A stretch of DNA of 64,000 nt from Oerskovia enterophila. GTDB taxonomy: Bacteria > Actinomycetota > Actinomycetes > Actinomycetales > Cellulomonadaceae. The DNA lies in contig NZ_MAQA01000017.1 in the NCBI RefSeq assembly GCF_001692445.1, positions 19,590 to 83,589 of the forward strand, given 5' to 3'. The position numbers and the translations under genes were made by a program. Of this stretch, positions 42,600 to 51,299 are shown one piece after another. The notes under the pieces were generated by a model. That model ran no database searches, had not been told where the DNA came from, and was given only the letters and a program-made list of their open reading frames with translations. Within the stretch, counting starts at the first letter, position 1, and each line of letters opens with the position of its first letter.

Positions 42600-44839
42600 T
42601 CCGCTTCCGCCGGCACGTCCCCGCCCTCGGAGCCGGCACCGACCGGGCCGGCGCCGTGGGCCACGCGCACCGCGTGGAGCAGGACGGCCTGCTCGGGCCG
42701 GAGCGCGGGCATCACCACGCCCACGGTGGCCAGGACCGGACCGCTCAGGGTGAGCGGCCCGCCGTCCCACCAGGGTGCCGGGTCGGCGCCGTGCGGGACC
42801 CCGCCGACGAGGACCGGTTCGACGCGGTAGGTCCCGGTAGCGTCGAGCCCCGGGAGCCGGATCCGCCCCGGGCTCGCCACGGCGGCCCGCGTGAGCGAGA
42901 CGTACGAGTACAGCCCCTCCGAGCCGTCGGCCGCCACGACGCCGTGCAGTGCGAGAGAGGCGTCAGGATGGTCGAGGCGCACGACCTCTCCTCCGTGCAG
43001 CAGCGCGCGGTGCTCCTTGTGGAACGCGATCCACCCGGCCAGCTCGGCGAGCTCGGCCGCGCTCGCCGCCCGCAGGTCCCACTCGACCCCGAGGTGCCCG
43101 AACAGCGCGGTGATCGCCCGGAAGGACAGCGCCTGGACCCTGCCCGTGGTGTGCGAGGCGCCCGACGCGACGTGGGCCCCGACGAGCTCGGGGGGCACGA
43201 GCTGGCCCGTCCACCGGTTGATCTGCTGACGTTCGAGGGGGTCGTTGTCGTCGGAGGCCCAGACGCGGTCGGTGCGCTCCAGCACACCGAGGTCGACCCG
43301 GCCGCCGCCCGAGGAGCACGACTCGATCTCCAGGCCCGGGTAGCGGGATCTCAGCTCGTCCACGAGCCGGTAGAAGGCGAGGGTCTGCTCGTGCACCCCC
43401 GGACGCCCGTCGGGCCCGGAGCCCGCGTCGACCAGGTCGCGGTTGTGGTCCCACTTGATGTACGCGATGTCGTACTCGTCGAGGATCGCGCACATCGCGT
43501 CGCGGACGTGGGCGTAGCACGCGGGGATCCCAAGGTTCAGGACCTGCTGGTGGCGCGCCTCGACCGGCAACCGGCCTCCGGTCGCCATGATCCACTCGGG
43601 GTGCGCGCGTGCGAGCTCGGAGTCGACGCTGATCATCTCGGGCTCGAACCACAGCCCGAACTGCAGGCCGAGGCCACGCACGTGGTCGACGAGCGGGTGC
43701 AGCCCGTCGGGCCACACGTCGGGCGAGACGTACCAGTCCCCCAGGCCCGCGCGGTCGTCGCGCCGCCCGCCGAACCACCCGTCGTCGAGCACGAAGCGCT
43801 CGACGCCGAGCTCGGCCGCACGGTCGGCGAGCTCCCGCAGGGTGTCGAGGTCGTGGTCGAAGTAGACGGCCTCCCACACGTTGAGCGTGACGGGGCGGGG
43901 CGAGGTCGGGTGCTGCGGGCGCGAGCGCAGGTACCGGTGCGTGCGCCGTGCCGCGTCGTCCAGGCCTGCCCCGTAGAAGCCGTGGACCCAGGGGCTCGTG
44001 TACCGCTCGCCGCGGGCGAGGCGCACCTCGCCCGGCAGCAGCAGCTCCCCTCCGCCGATCAGCTGTTCGCCGCTCAGGACCCGCTCGACCTGGTGGACGT
44101 GGTTGCCGGACCACCCGGTGTGCACCCCCCAGACCTCGCCGTGACCGAAGCCGAACCCCGGCGTGCCGACCGAGAGCACGGTCGCCGCGTCGAGCCCGGT
44201 CCGGCCGCGCCTGCCCTCTCTGCGGTGCGCACCGACCGTCACCGTGCTGCGCTGGGGCGCCCGTTCGCCGCCCCACCGTCCGGCCAGGTCGAGGATCTCG
44301 CTCGCCTCGGTCGGGGTGGGCAGGCAGAGCAGCAGCTCGTCGAGCTGGTAGTGCCCCTCACCCGTGTTCTCGACCTCCGCGCGCAGGCGCACGGTCCCTG
44401 CGACCGACAGCTCGACGGTGAGCTCGAGGCTCAGCTCGGCGTCGTCGTCGACGGCCGTGACGACGAGCGTCCCGCTGCCGTGGTCGACGACCGCGTGGGC
44501 CGCGGGCCCGAGCAGCTCGCGCCCGTCGAGCAGCGCCGACGTCGTGCGCCAGCGTGGCGACCAGGCCGTGCCCGCGCGCGACCCACTGAGGCCCGGGCGG
44601 CCCATCCAGCCGCGCGTGTGCTCCGGCAGGACCGCGACCCGCACGGGGACGTCGACTTCGCTCGCACCCACGGGCAGGACCGCGGACCTGCGCACGGAGT
44701 CGAAGCCGCGCTCGTCGAGGGGGCCACAGTCGGCCCCCCAGTGCACGACGGAGGGAAGGGCGCCGTCGGCGAGATCGAGCGCGAGGGCGACTCCGCCGGA
44801 GCGCAGGAGCAGGCCATGGACGGGTCGGTCGGTGGTCAT
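42596..44839 (-). CDS. GH36 alpha-galactosidase
   Basis: 747 residues, normal for GH36. No signal peptide, so it acts in the cytoplasm on imported sugars. An N-terminal beta-sandwich (1-~320) leads to the barrel: NVWEAVYFDHD, FVLDDGWFGGRRDD, nucleophile D464 in YIKWDHNRD, ESCSSGGGRVDLGVL and the acid/base Asp in RVWASDDNDP near 528. It removes terminal alpha-galactose, as in melibiose, raffinose or galactomannan fragments. It is divergent from lacI, whose start overlaps a candidate operator. Confidence 0.94.
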   Translation of the reverse strand: MTTDRPVHGLLLRSGGVALALDLADGALPSVVHWGADCGPLDERGFDSVRRSAVLPVGASEVDVPVRVAVLPEHTRGWMGRPGLSGSRAGTAWSPRWRTTSALLDGRELLGPAAHAVVDHGSGTLVVTAVDDDAELSLELTVELSVAGTVRLRAEVENTGEGHYQLDELLLCLPTPTEASEILDLAGRWGGERAPQRSTVTVGAHRREGRRGRTGLDAATVLSVGTPGFGFGHGEVWGVHTGWSGNHVHQVERVLSGEQLIGGGELLLPGEVRLARGERYTSPWVHGFYGAGLDDAARRTHRYLRSRPQHPTSPRPVTLNVWEAVYFDHDLDTLRELADRAAELGVERFVLDDGWFGGRRDDRAGLGDWYVSPDVWPDGLHPLVDHVRGLGLQFGLWFEPEMISVDSELARAHPEWIMATGGRLPVEARHQQVLNLGIPACYAHVRDAMCAILDEYDIAYIKWDHNRDLVDAGSGPDGRPGVHEQTLAFYRLVDELRSRYPGLEIESCSSGGGRVDLGVLERTDRVWASDDNDPLERQQINRWTGQLVPPELVGAHVASGASHTTGRVQALSFRAITALFGHLGVEWDLRAASAAELAELAGWIAFHKEHRALLHGGEVVRLDHPDASLALHGVVAADGSEGLYSYVSLTRAAVASPGRIRLPGLDATGTYRVEPVLVGGVPHGADPAPWWDGGPLTLSGPVLATVGVVMPALRPEQAVLLHAVRVAHGAGPVGAGSEGGDVPAEAE

Positions 44840-44919
44840 CGGGGACCTCTCTTCGGGTGGTCGTACAGGTTGTTGGCAGTTTCAGGACGAGGGAGGACGG
44901 AACGGCAGAATTCCGCTAG

Positions 44920-44933
44920 TGTTTGCGCCACCA
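44920..44933. promoter_or_regulatory. LacI-type operator candidate at galactosidase/lacI gap
   Basis: TGTTTGCGCCACCA, 12 of 14 identical to the site at 51216-51229. It ends on the first base of the lacI ATG, so it could act in autoregulation and control the divergent GH36 operon. Confidence 0.5.
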
Positions 44934-45982
44934 TGACGTCCTCATCGAACACATCGCCGAGTGCCGAGCCCTCGTCCAGACCGCGTGCGTCGATCAACGA
45001 CGTCGCCAAGCACGCGGGGGTCTCCGCACAGACCGTCTCGCGCGTCGCGAACGGGCAGACGAACGTCCGGGCCTCGACGCGAGAGCGCGTACGCGTCTCG
45101 ATGCAGGCGCTCGGCTACCGGCCCAACAGCGCTGCTCGCATCCTCAAGTCGGGCCGGTTCCGCAGCATCGGGTTCGTCACCTTCAACCTCGCCACGCTCG
45201 GCACCGAGCGCACGCTCAACGCCATCGCCGAGGCCTGCGAGGCCGCCGGCTACACGACCACGCTGCTGCCCGTCGAGGACCCGACGCAGCTCGAGGTCGC
45301 GGGCGCCTTCAGCCGGCTCGAGGAGCAGGCCGTCGACGGCATCATCCTCGTGATGTCGGCCGAGCTCGACTCGCTCGACGAGCTGAAGCTCACGGCGGAC
45401 CTCCCCCTCGTCATCGTCGACTCCGACGCCGAGCTGCCGTACACGATCGTCGACACCGACCAGGAGCAGGGTGCCCGGATCGCGCTCGAGCACCTGCTCG
45501 GCCTCGGTCACCGCGACATCGCGCACATCTCCGGCCCGGCGACATCCTTCTCGGCCAAGCGCCGAGCGGCCGCCTACCGCCAGATCATGTCCGACGCCGG
45601 GCTCGAGCCCCGCCCGGTGGTCGTCGGCGACTGGACGGCGACCTCGGGGATGGAGCGCATGCGCGACCTCCTCGCCTCCGCCCAGCCACCGACGGCCGTG
45701 TTCGCGGGCAACGACCAGATGGCGCTCGGAGCCATGCACGCCATCCATGCGCACGGCTGGAAGGTCCCCGACGACGTCAGCGTGGTCGGCTTCGACGACA
45801 CCGACGACGCGGCGGCGTACTGGCCGGCGCTGACCACCGTGCACCAGAACTTCGACGCCGTGGGCCGCCAGGCGACGGAGCTGCTGCTCTCGATCATCGA
45901 CGGCGAGCCGAACGGTACGCAGAAGGTCCTGGTGCCGACACGGCTCGTGGTCCGCGCGAGCACGGGGCCGGCTCGCAGCTAG
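44933..45982 (+). CDS. LacI family transcriptional regulator
   Basis: 349 residues. The HTH is SINDVAKHAGVSAQTVSRVA (20-39), followed by the hinge helix RPNSAARILKSGRFRSIGFV. The sugar-binding domain has DGIILVMSAELDSL, LPLVIVDSDAELP and PPTAVFAGNDQMALGAMHA near 255. It most likely senses galactose- or mannose-containing sugars and represses this locus through TGTTTACGTAAACA-like sites. It converges on the GH35 gene (14-bp gap). The first 19 residues are Ser-rich and probably disordered. Confidence 0.94.
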   Translation: MTSSSNTSPSAEPSSRPRASINDVAKHAGVSAQTVSRVANGQTNVRASTRERVRVSMQALGYRPNSAARILKSGRFRSIGFVTFNLATLGTERTLNAIAEACEAAGYTTTLLPVEDPTQLEVAGAFSRLEEQAVDGIILVMSAELDSLDELKLTADLPLVIVDSDAELPYTIVDTDQEQGARIALEHLLGLGHRDIAHISGPATSFSAKRRAAAYRQIMSDAGLEPRPVVVGDWTATSGMERMRDLLASAQPPTAVFAGNDQMALGAMHAIHAHGWKVPDDVSVVGFDDTDDAAAYWPALTTVHQNFDAVGRQATELLLSIIDGEPNGTQKVLVPTRLVVRASTGPARS

Positions 45983-45996
45983 CCCCACGGGGGTCC

Positions 45997-47781
45997 TCAC
46001 GCCTCGGTCGGTCCGAGCTCGGGGCGGGCGACGAGCTGCGCGGTCGCCGTGGCGGCGCCGATCGTCTCGAAGACCAGCACCTCGTTCTCCCCGGCCCGGG
46101 TCACGGGCAGCGGGACGTACGAGGTGCGCTGCGGCCCACGGCTCCAGTAGCGGCCGAGGTTCACGCCGTTGACCCACAGGACGCCCTTGCCCCACCCGCG
46201 CAGGTCGAGGTGAAGGTCTGCCGGCTCGTCGAGCACGAACGAACCACGCACGAACGCCGGTCCGCAGACCGCCGGGCTCTCGTCCCCGCGCCGGGGGGCG
46301 TCCGTTCGTGTCCCGTCGTCCGCGCGGGAGAGCGCCTCCCGGACCGGCCCGAGGTCGTCGAGACGGACCCGCCCGGCGACCCACTCCGCGATCTCGACGC
46401 CGTCGAGCGTCACCGGGCCCATGAGCCCCTTGGGCTCGCCCAGCCGCGGGCCGTAGTTCACGCCGCCGAGGTTCTCGACGAGGACGGCGATCCGGCCGCC
46501 GTCCCCGCGGGGCAAGGGGGCCATCTTCTCGTGGAGCTCACGGTCGAGCGTCCCGACCGGCACGTCGTCGAGGAAGACCTGGGCGCGGTCCCGCACCTCG
46601 GTGAACGTGAGGAGCCCTCCGTGCTCGACCGTGGTCGAGTAGCAGGTGAAGCCCCGCGTCGAGCCGAGCTCGGTCGCGTCAGGCAGGTGGTCGAAGGTCT
46701 GCGCGTCGATCACCGGGACGGACCAGAGCGGCACGGAACGGTCGAAGCGCACCTCGAGCACCGGGGCGTCGACCCGCTCCTCGGGGACCTCGTCGGGCAC
46801 GGGCGCGTACTTCGCGATCACCTCGCGGAAGCGCCAGTACTTCTCGGTCGGGGTGCCGTCCTCGGCGAGCGGTGCGTCGTAGTCGTACGACGTCACGATG
46901 GGCCGGTAGGTGCCCTTGTCGTTCGCGCCGTTCGTGAACCCGAAGTTCGTGCCGCCGTGGAACATGTAGATGTTGACCGAGGCTCCCGTCGCGAGCAGCT
47001 CGTCGAGCTCGCGCGCCGACTCCTCGGCCGAGGTCGTGTGGTGGATCTCGCCCCAGCTGTCGAACCAGCCGCACCAGAACTCCGAGCACATCAACGGTCC
47101 GGTCGGCTGATGGCGGCGCAGGTCCGCGAGACGCTCGGTCGCGCGCGAACCGAACGAGGCCGTCCGGTGTAGCTCGTCGAGACCGCCGTTCGCGAGCATC
47201 TCGTCGGTCGGCTGGTCGACCGTGGTCAACGGCACGTCGATCCCCAGGGCGCGGGTCATCGACGTCAGACGCCGCAGGTACTCGTGGTCGGCGCCGTAGG
47301 CCCCGTACTCGTTCTCGATCTGAACGAGGACGACAGGCCCGCCGTGCTGGACCTGGCGCGGCCCGACGATCGCGTAGACCTTCTCGAGGTACTCACCGAT
47401 CGCCTCGAGGTACGCGGGATCGCTCGAGCGCAGCGTGATCGCCGGGTCGGCGACGAGCCATCCGGGGAGTCCCCCGTCGTGCCACTCGGCGCAGATGTAC
47501 GGGCCCGGACGCACGACGGCGCGCATTCCCTCGGCGTGCACGAGGTCGAGGAAGCGGCCGAGGTCGAGCTGTCCGCCGGTGCGAAACTCGCCTCGGACCG
47601 GCGCGTGCTCGTTCCACGGTACGTACGTCTCGATCGTGTTCAGCCCCATGAGGCGTGCCTTGCGGATCCGGTCGCCCCACTGGTCGGGGTGCACGCGGAA
47701 GTAGTGCAGCGCGCCCGAGAGGACGCGGAAGGGGACGGCGTCGAGAAGGAAGTCCGTCTCGCCGATGGCGAAGCTGGGCAT
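45997..47781 (-). CDS. GH35 beta-galactosidase
   Basis: 594 residues, with no signal peptide. The barrel has FRVLSGALHYFRVHPDQW, IETYVPWNEHAP, VVRPGPYICAEWHDGGLPGW, acid/base Glu about 155 in VQIENEYGAYG and nucleophile Glu about 234 in CSEFWCGWFDSWG, then NIYMFHGGTNFGF. C-terminal beta-sandwich domains end with GVNLGRYWSRGPQ, usual for GH35. It cleaves terminal beta-galactose from imported oligosaccharides. It is the last gene of the ABC-importer operon, 82 bp after the binding protein gene. Confidence 0.94.
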   Translation of the reverse strand: MPSFAIGETDFLLDAVPFRVLSGALHYFRVHPDQWGDRIRKARLMGLNTIETYVPWNEHAPVRGEFRTGGQLDLGRFLDLVHAEGMRAVVRPGPYICAEWHDGGLPGWLVADPAITLRSSDPAYLEAIGEYLEKVYAIVGPRQVQHGGPVVLVQIENEYGAYGADHEYLRRLTSMTRALGIDVPLTTVDQPTDEMLANGGLDELHRTASFGSRATERLADLRRHQPTGPLMCSEFWCGWFDSWGEIHHTTSAEESARELDELLATGASVNIYMFHGGTNFGFTNGANDKGTYRPIVTSYDYDAPLAEDGTPTEKYWRFREVIAKYAPVPDEVPEERVDAPVLEVRFDRSVPLWSVPVIDAQTFDHLPDATELGSTRGFTCYSTTVEHGGLLTFTEVRDRAQVFLDDVPVGTLDRELHEKMAPLPRGDGGRIAVLVENLGGVNYGPRLGEPKGLMGPVTLDGVEIAEWVAGRVRLDDLGPVREALSRADDGTRTDAPRRGDESPAVCGPAFVRGSFVLDEPADLHLDLRGWGKGVLWVNGVNLGRYWSRGPQRTSYVPLPVTRAGENEVLVFETIGAATATAQLVARPELGPTEA

Positions 47782-47807
47782 GCATCATCCTGTAGGTCGT
47801 GGAATGG

Positions 47808-47846
47808 CCCGCGGGGCGGCCGCCGTGACGGCGACAGCCCCGCGGG
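47808..47846 (-). terminator. Intra-operon hairpin between binding protein and GH35
   Basis: CCCGCGGGGC (47808-47817) and GCCCCGCGGG (47837-47846) form a perfect 10-bp stem with a 19-nt loop. It may stabilise or attenuate the transcript so that the binding protein is made in excess. Confidence 0.55.
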
Positions 47847-47863
47847 ATGGTGCGGTCGGTGTG

Positions 47864-49192
47864 CTACTCGTTGACGTTGAAGCCCTGCTCGTTGCCGAAC
47901 GCGACGAGCGTCTCCTGCCACTCGAGGAGGGCCGCGTTGAGGTCGCCGTTCGAGCCCAGGGCCTTGCCGACCGAGTCGCCGAACACGTTGTTGGCGTAGC
48001 CCTGGTACGGCAGGTACTGCCAGTCGGTGACGACCGACGCCGCCGAGGCCGCGCCGACCTGGTTGGCGGGCTGGCCCGCGTAGTTCTCGAACGGGAAGTC
48101 GAGGAACTCGGGGTTCGCGAGGTCCGCGACCGTCGACGGGAAGCCCGTCGTGTTGAGCAGCGCGCGACCCTCACCGTCGGCGAGGTACTTGAGGACGCCC
48201 GCCGCGGCGGCCTTGTTCGCGCTCTGCTCGGTCACGGCCAGTCCGCTGCCGCCGTTCTCGGCCGAGGCCGGCTGACCGTCCCACGACGGGACCGGGGCGA
48301 CGCGCCACTTGCCCGCAGGACCGTAGTCGTCCATCCCGCTGATCATCCAGGAGCCCATGAGGAGCGTCGCCAGCTTGTCCTGGGTCAGCGCCTTGGACCA
48401 CTCGTCCGACCAGGTCGAGAGGCCGGAGAGCTCGCCGGCGGTGAGCCGCTCGCCCCAGAAGTCGGCGAACTTCTTGGTGCCCTCGTCCTGCAGATCGATC
48501 GTGACGTTCTCGCCGTCGGTCCGGAACGGCTGACCGCCCGAGGCCCAGATCATGCTGGTGAAGAAGCCCGCGTCACCACTGTTCGCGATGTAGGCCTCGG
48601 GGTCCGCCGCGTGGATCGCCTGCGACGCCGCAGCGAACTCGTCCCACGTCGTGGGTGCGGCCGTCACGCCGGCCTTGTCGTACATGTCCTTGTTGTAGAT
48701 CATGACCATCGGGCCCGAGTCCATGGGGAGCGCGACGAGCTTGTCCTGCACGTTGACGGCGTTCCACGTCGAGGCCGTGAACCCGTCCTCGTACGTGTCG
48801 AGACCGTAGCCGTTCAGGTCGGCGAGCGCCTTGCCGAGGGTCAGCTGCGGCAGGGTCTGGTACTCGACCGGCACGAGGTCGGGGGCACCCTTCCCCGCCT
48901 TGATCGCGTTCTGCAGCTTCGTGACCACCGCATCCGGGTTCTCGAGCTTGACGACGTCGAACGTGACGTTCGGGTAGGCCTTCGAGATGCCGTCCGCGAT
49001 CACCTGGGTGTCGTCCGACCAGGTCCACCAGGTGAGCGTGACATCGCCCTCGAGCGCCTTGTCGGTGTCGGTCGAGCCGCTGTCGGTCCCGGCCGTGCCG
49101 GTGCTGCAGCCGGCCAGCACTCCGACGAGCAGTGCACCGGTGCCGACGACGGCTCCGAGGCGCTCCCACCGGCGAGTGGAGATTCTCTTCAT
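47864..49192 (-). CDS. Sugar ABC transporter substrate-binding lipoprotein
   Basis: 442 residues. The lipoprotein signal ends VLAGC (Cys29). VTLTWWTWSDDTQVIADGISK is the usual start of family 1 sugar-binding proteins, followed by APDLVPVEYQTLPQLTLG and GSWMISGMDDYG. It should capture oligosaccharides outside the cell for the two permeases upstream. The ATPase is not in the locus; a shared MsiK-type ATPase elsewhere is likely, as is usual in actinobacteria. Confidence 0.94.
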   Translation of the reverse strand: MKRISTRRWERLGAVVGTGALLVGVLAGCSTGTAGTDSGSTDTDKALEGDVTLTWWTWSDDTQVIADGISKAYPNVTFDVVKLENPDAVVTKLQNAIKAGKGAPDLVPVEYQTLPQLTLGKALADLNGYGLDTYEDGFTASTWNAVNVQDKLVALPMDSGPMVMIYNKDMYDKAGVTAAPTTWDEFAAASQAIHAADPEAYIANSGDAGFFTSMIWASGGQPFRTDGENVTIDLQDEGTKKFADFWGERLTAGELSGLSTWSDEWSKALTQDKLATLLMGSWMISGMDDYGPAGKWRVAPVPSWDGQPASAENGGSGLAVTEQSANKAAAAGVLKYLADGEGRALLNTTGFPSTVADLANPEFLDFPFENYAGQPANQVGAASAASVVTDWQYLPYQGYANNVFGDSVGKALGSNGDLNAALLEWQETLVAFGNEQGFNVNE

Positions 49193-49246
49193 TGAGGTGA
49201 TTCCTTTGCGGTTGGTTGTTCGATTTCTGGTACCGGATGAACCGGA

Positions 49247-50191
49247 CTACTTGACGCTCCCGGCAGTCAGCCCCGACTGCCAGTAGCGCTGGAGGTAGAG
49301 GAAGGCCGCCGAGATGGGGATGACGGTGAGCAGCGATCCCGTGATGACGAGGTGGGGGATGGCCTGGCCGCCGATCGAGCTCGACTGCGCGGACCACTGC
49401 GCCAGCCCGACGGGGAGCGGGTACCACTGGGCGTCGCTCAGCATGATGAGCGGCAGGAAGTAGTTGTTCCAGGTCGCGACGACCGTGAACATCAGCACCG
49501 TGATCAGCGCCGGCGCGAGCTGTCGCAGCGCGATCACGAAGAAGATGCGGATCTCCCCGGCACCGTCGAGGCGTGCCGCCTCGAGCAGCTCGTCGGGGAT
49601 CGCGTCGCGGGCGTACACCCACACGAGGTAGAGGCCGAACGCGCTCACCATCGCCGGGATGATCACCGACCACGGCGTGTTCGTCAGCCCGAGGCCGCTG
49701 AAGAGCAGGAACTGCGGGACCGCGAGCGCCGTGCCGGGGATGGCCATCGCGCCGAGGATGATCGCGAACACCCATTTGCGACCGGGGAACCTGTACTTCG
49801 CCAGGCCGTAGCCGGCGAGCGTCGCGAGCAGCGTGGCGCCCCCGGCGCCGACGACCACGTAGAACAGCGTGTTCGTGAGCCAGCGGAGGAAGATGCCGTC
49901 CTGGTAGGTGAAGGTGTCGGCGATGTTCTGGAACAGGGAGAACTCACCGCTGAACCAGAACGCGAAGGATCCGTAGAGGGAGTCCATCGTCTTGGTCGAG
50001 TTCACGACGAGCCACCACAGCGGCACGAGGCAGTACAGGAGCATGAGCGTCATGAGGACGCCGAGAAGCAGCGAGGGACGCTTGTGCCGAGGCTTCGGCC
50101 TCGCACGGCGCGACTCGTCCCCCGGGATCCGACCGCTGGCGAGACGGCTCGGCGTGCGGCCCTGCCTGCGCCCGGTACTGACGGCGCTCAT
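49247..50191 (-). CDS. Carbohydrate ABC permease (MalG-like)
   Basis: 314 residues. A basic N-terminal extension (about 1-40) precedes six membrane segments. The EAA coupling loop is DELLEAARLDGAGEIRIFF, and WNNYFLPLIML is a further MalG-type mark. Its ATG overlaps the stop of the MalF-like gene (ATGA), so the two are coupled. It forms the membrane channel with that protein. Confidence 0.94.
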   Translation of the reverse strand: MSAVSTGRRQGRTPSRLASGRIPGDESRRARPKPRHKRPSLLLGVLMTLMLLYCLVPLWWLVVNSTKTMDSLYGSFAFWFSGEFSLFQNIADTFTYQDGIFLRWLTNTLFYVVVGAGGATLLATLAGYGLAKYRFPGRKWVFAIILGAMAIPGTALAVPQFLLFSGLGLTNTPWSVIIPAMVSAFGLYLVWVYARDAIPDELLEAARLDGAGEIRIFFVIALRQLAPALITVLMFTVVATWNNYFLPLIMLSDAQWYPLPVGLAQWSAQSSSIGGQAIPHLVITGSLLTVIPISAAFLYLQRYWQSGLTAGSVK

Positions 50192-51192
50192 GCCCCCGCC
50201 CCCTTCTTCTCGCCGCCGAGCTGGACGAGGTAGGCCACTACCATGGTGATGACTCCCGAGATGATCGCGATCGCTGCCGCGTAGTTGAACTGCGAACCGG
50301 CGAACGACAGGTTGAAGGCGTAGAGGTTCGGCGTGTAGTAGGACGGGATCGAGTTCGGCGCGAGGGTCTGCAGGATCGACGGCTCGTTGAAGAGCTGGAA
50401 GCTGCCGATCACCGAGAAGACGGTGGCGATGACGAGGGCTCCTCGGATCGACGGGAGCTTGATCGAGAAGATCGTGCGGAACGTCCCGGCGCCGTCGATC
50501 TCCGCGGCCTCGTAGAGCTCCTGCGGCACGGACTTGAGCGCGGAGAAGAAGATGAGCATGTTGTAGCCCACGAACTCCCACGTGACGATGTTGCCGATCG
50601 AGACCAGGATCAGGTTCGTCGCGAGCGGCGACGGGAGCTCGACCCCGAAGAAGTGGTTCAGGTCGGCGACGAGGCCGAACTGCGAGCCGTACATGTAGCC
50701 CCAGATCATCACCGCGACCACCCCGGGCACGGCGTAGGGCAGGAAGATCGACAGCCGGTAGAACGGCACCCAGCGCAGTCGGGCGCTGTCGAGGGCGAGG
50801 GCTGCGAACAGCGCCAGCAGGAGCATGATCGGCACCTGCACGAGCAGGAAGATCGCGACCCTGCCCATGGCTTCCCAGAACTTCGGGTCGGTCAGGGCCT
50901 GTGCGTAGTTCTCCACCCCCACGAACGAGTTGCCACCCATGAGCGTCTCGCGGAAGAGGCTGAGATAGATCGCGTAGAACAACGGCGCGAGGAAGACGAG
51001 CGCGAAGACCAGCATGAACGGCCCGACGAACCACCAGCCGGCCCAGTCCCGGCGGACGCGCCGCCGTGGAGGTGCTGTGGTTCTTGCCGTCGGCACGTGC
51101 ACGGAGGTCACGGTCGACGGCTCGACCGGTCCCTGCGCCAGAGCGATGTGCGCTCTGGCGCCCACATCTTGAACGGATGACTTCTTCGACAT
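50188..51192 (-). CDS. Carbohydrate ABC permease (MalF-like)
   Basis: 334 residues, first gene of the importer operon. After a cytoplasmic N-terminus of about 50 residues, six spans follow (WWFVGPFMLVFALVFLAPLF start). The EAA loop is QELYEAAEIDGAGTFRTIF. PYAVPGVVAVMIWGYMYGS and NMLIFFSALKSVP are typical of MalF-like permeases of the CUT1 group. The operon promoter lies in the divergent gap with the GH38-like gene, where two LacI-type sites are seen. Confidence 0.94.
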   Translation of the reverse strand: MSKKSSVQDVGARAHIALAQGPVEPSTVTSVHVPTARTTAPPRRRVRRDWAGWWFVGPFMLVFALVFLAPLFYAIYLSLFRETLMGGNSFVGVENYAQALTDPKFWEAMGRVAIFLLVQVPIMLLLALFAALALDSARLRWVPFYRLSIFLPYAVPGVVAVMIWGYMYGSQFGLVADLNHFFGVELPSPLATNLILVSIGNIVTWEFVGYNMLIFFSALKSVPQELYEAAEIDGAGTFRTIFSIKLPSIRGALVIATVFSVIGSFQLFNEPSILQTLAPNSIPSYYTPNLYAFNLSFAGSQFNYAAAIAIISGVITMVVAYLVQLGGEKKGAGA

Positions 51193-51215
51193 GCGCGGCC
51201 GCACTCCTTCGTGGG

Positions 51216-51229
51216 TGTTTGCGTTACCA
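51216..51229. promoter_or_regulatory. LacI-type operator, importer side
   Basis: TGTTTGCGTTACCA, 11 of 14 identical to the ideal palindrome TGTTTACGTAAACA, 24 bp upstream of the MalF-like gene start. Confidence 0.55.
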
Positions 51230-51250
51230 GGAAGATAGTGGGACCTAGTA

Positions 51251-51264
51251 TGTTTACGCAAACA
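51251..51264. promoter_or_regulatory. LacI-type operator, GH38-like side
   Basis: TGTTTACGCAAACA, 13 of 14 identical to the ideal palindrome and the best site in the window. It lies 35 bp from 51216 (about 3.3 helical turns) and 36 bp before the GH38-like ATG. Confidence 0.75.
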
Positions 51265-51299
51265 GCATGGAGCCACCGCACGTCACGAAGGAGTAACGA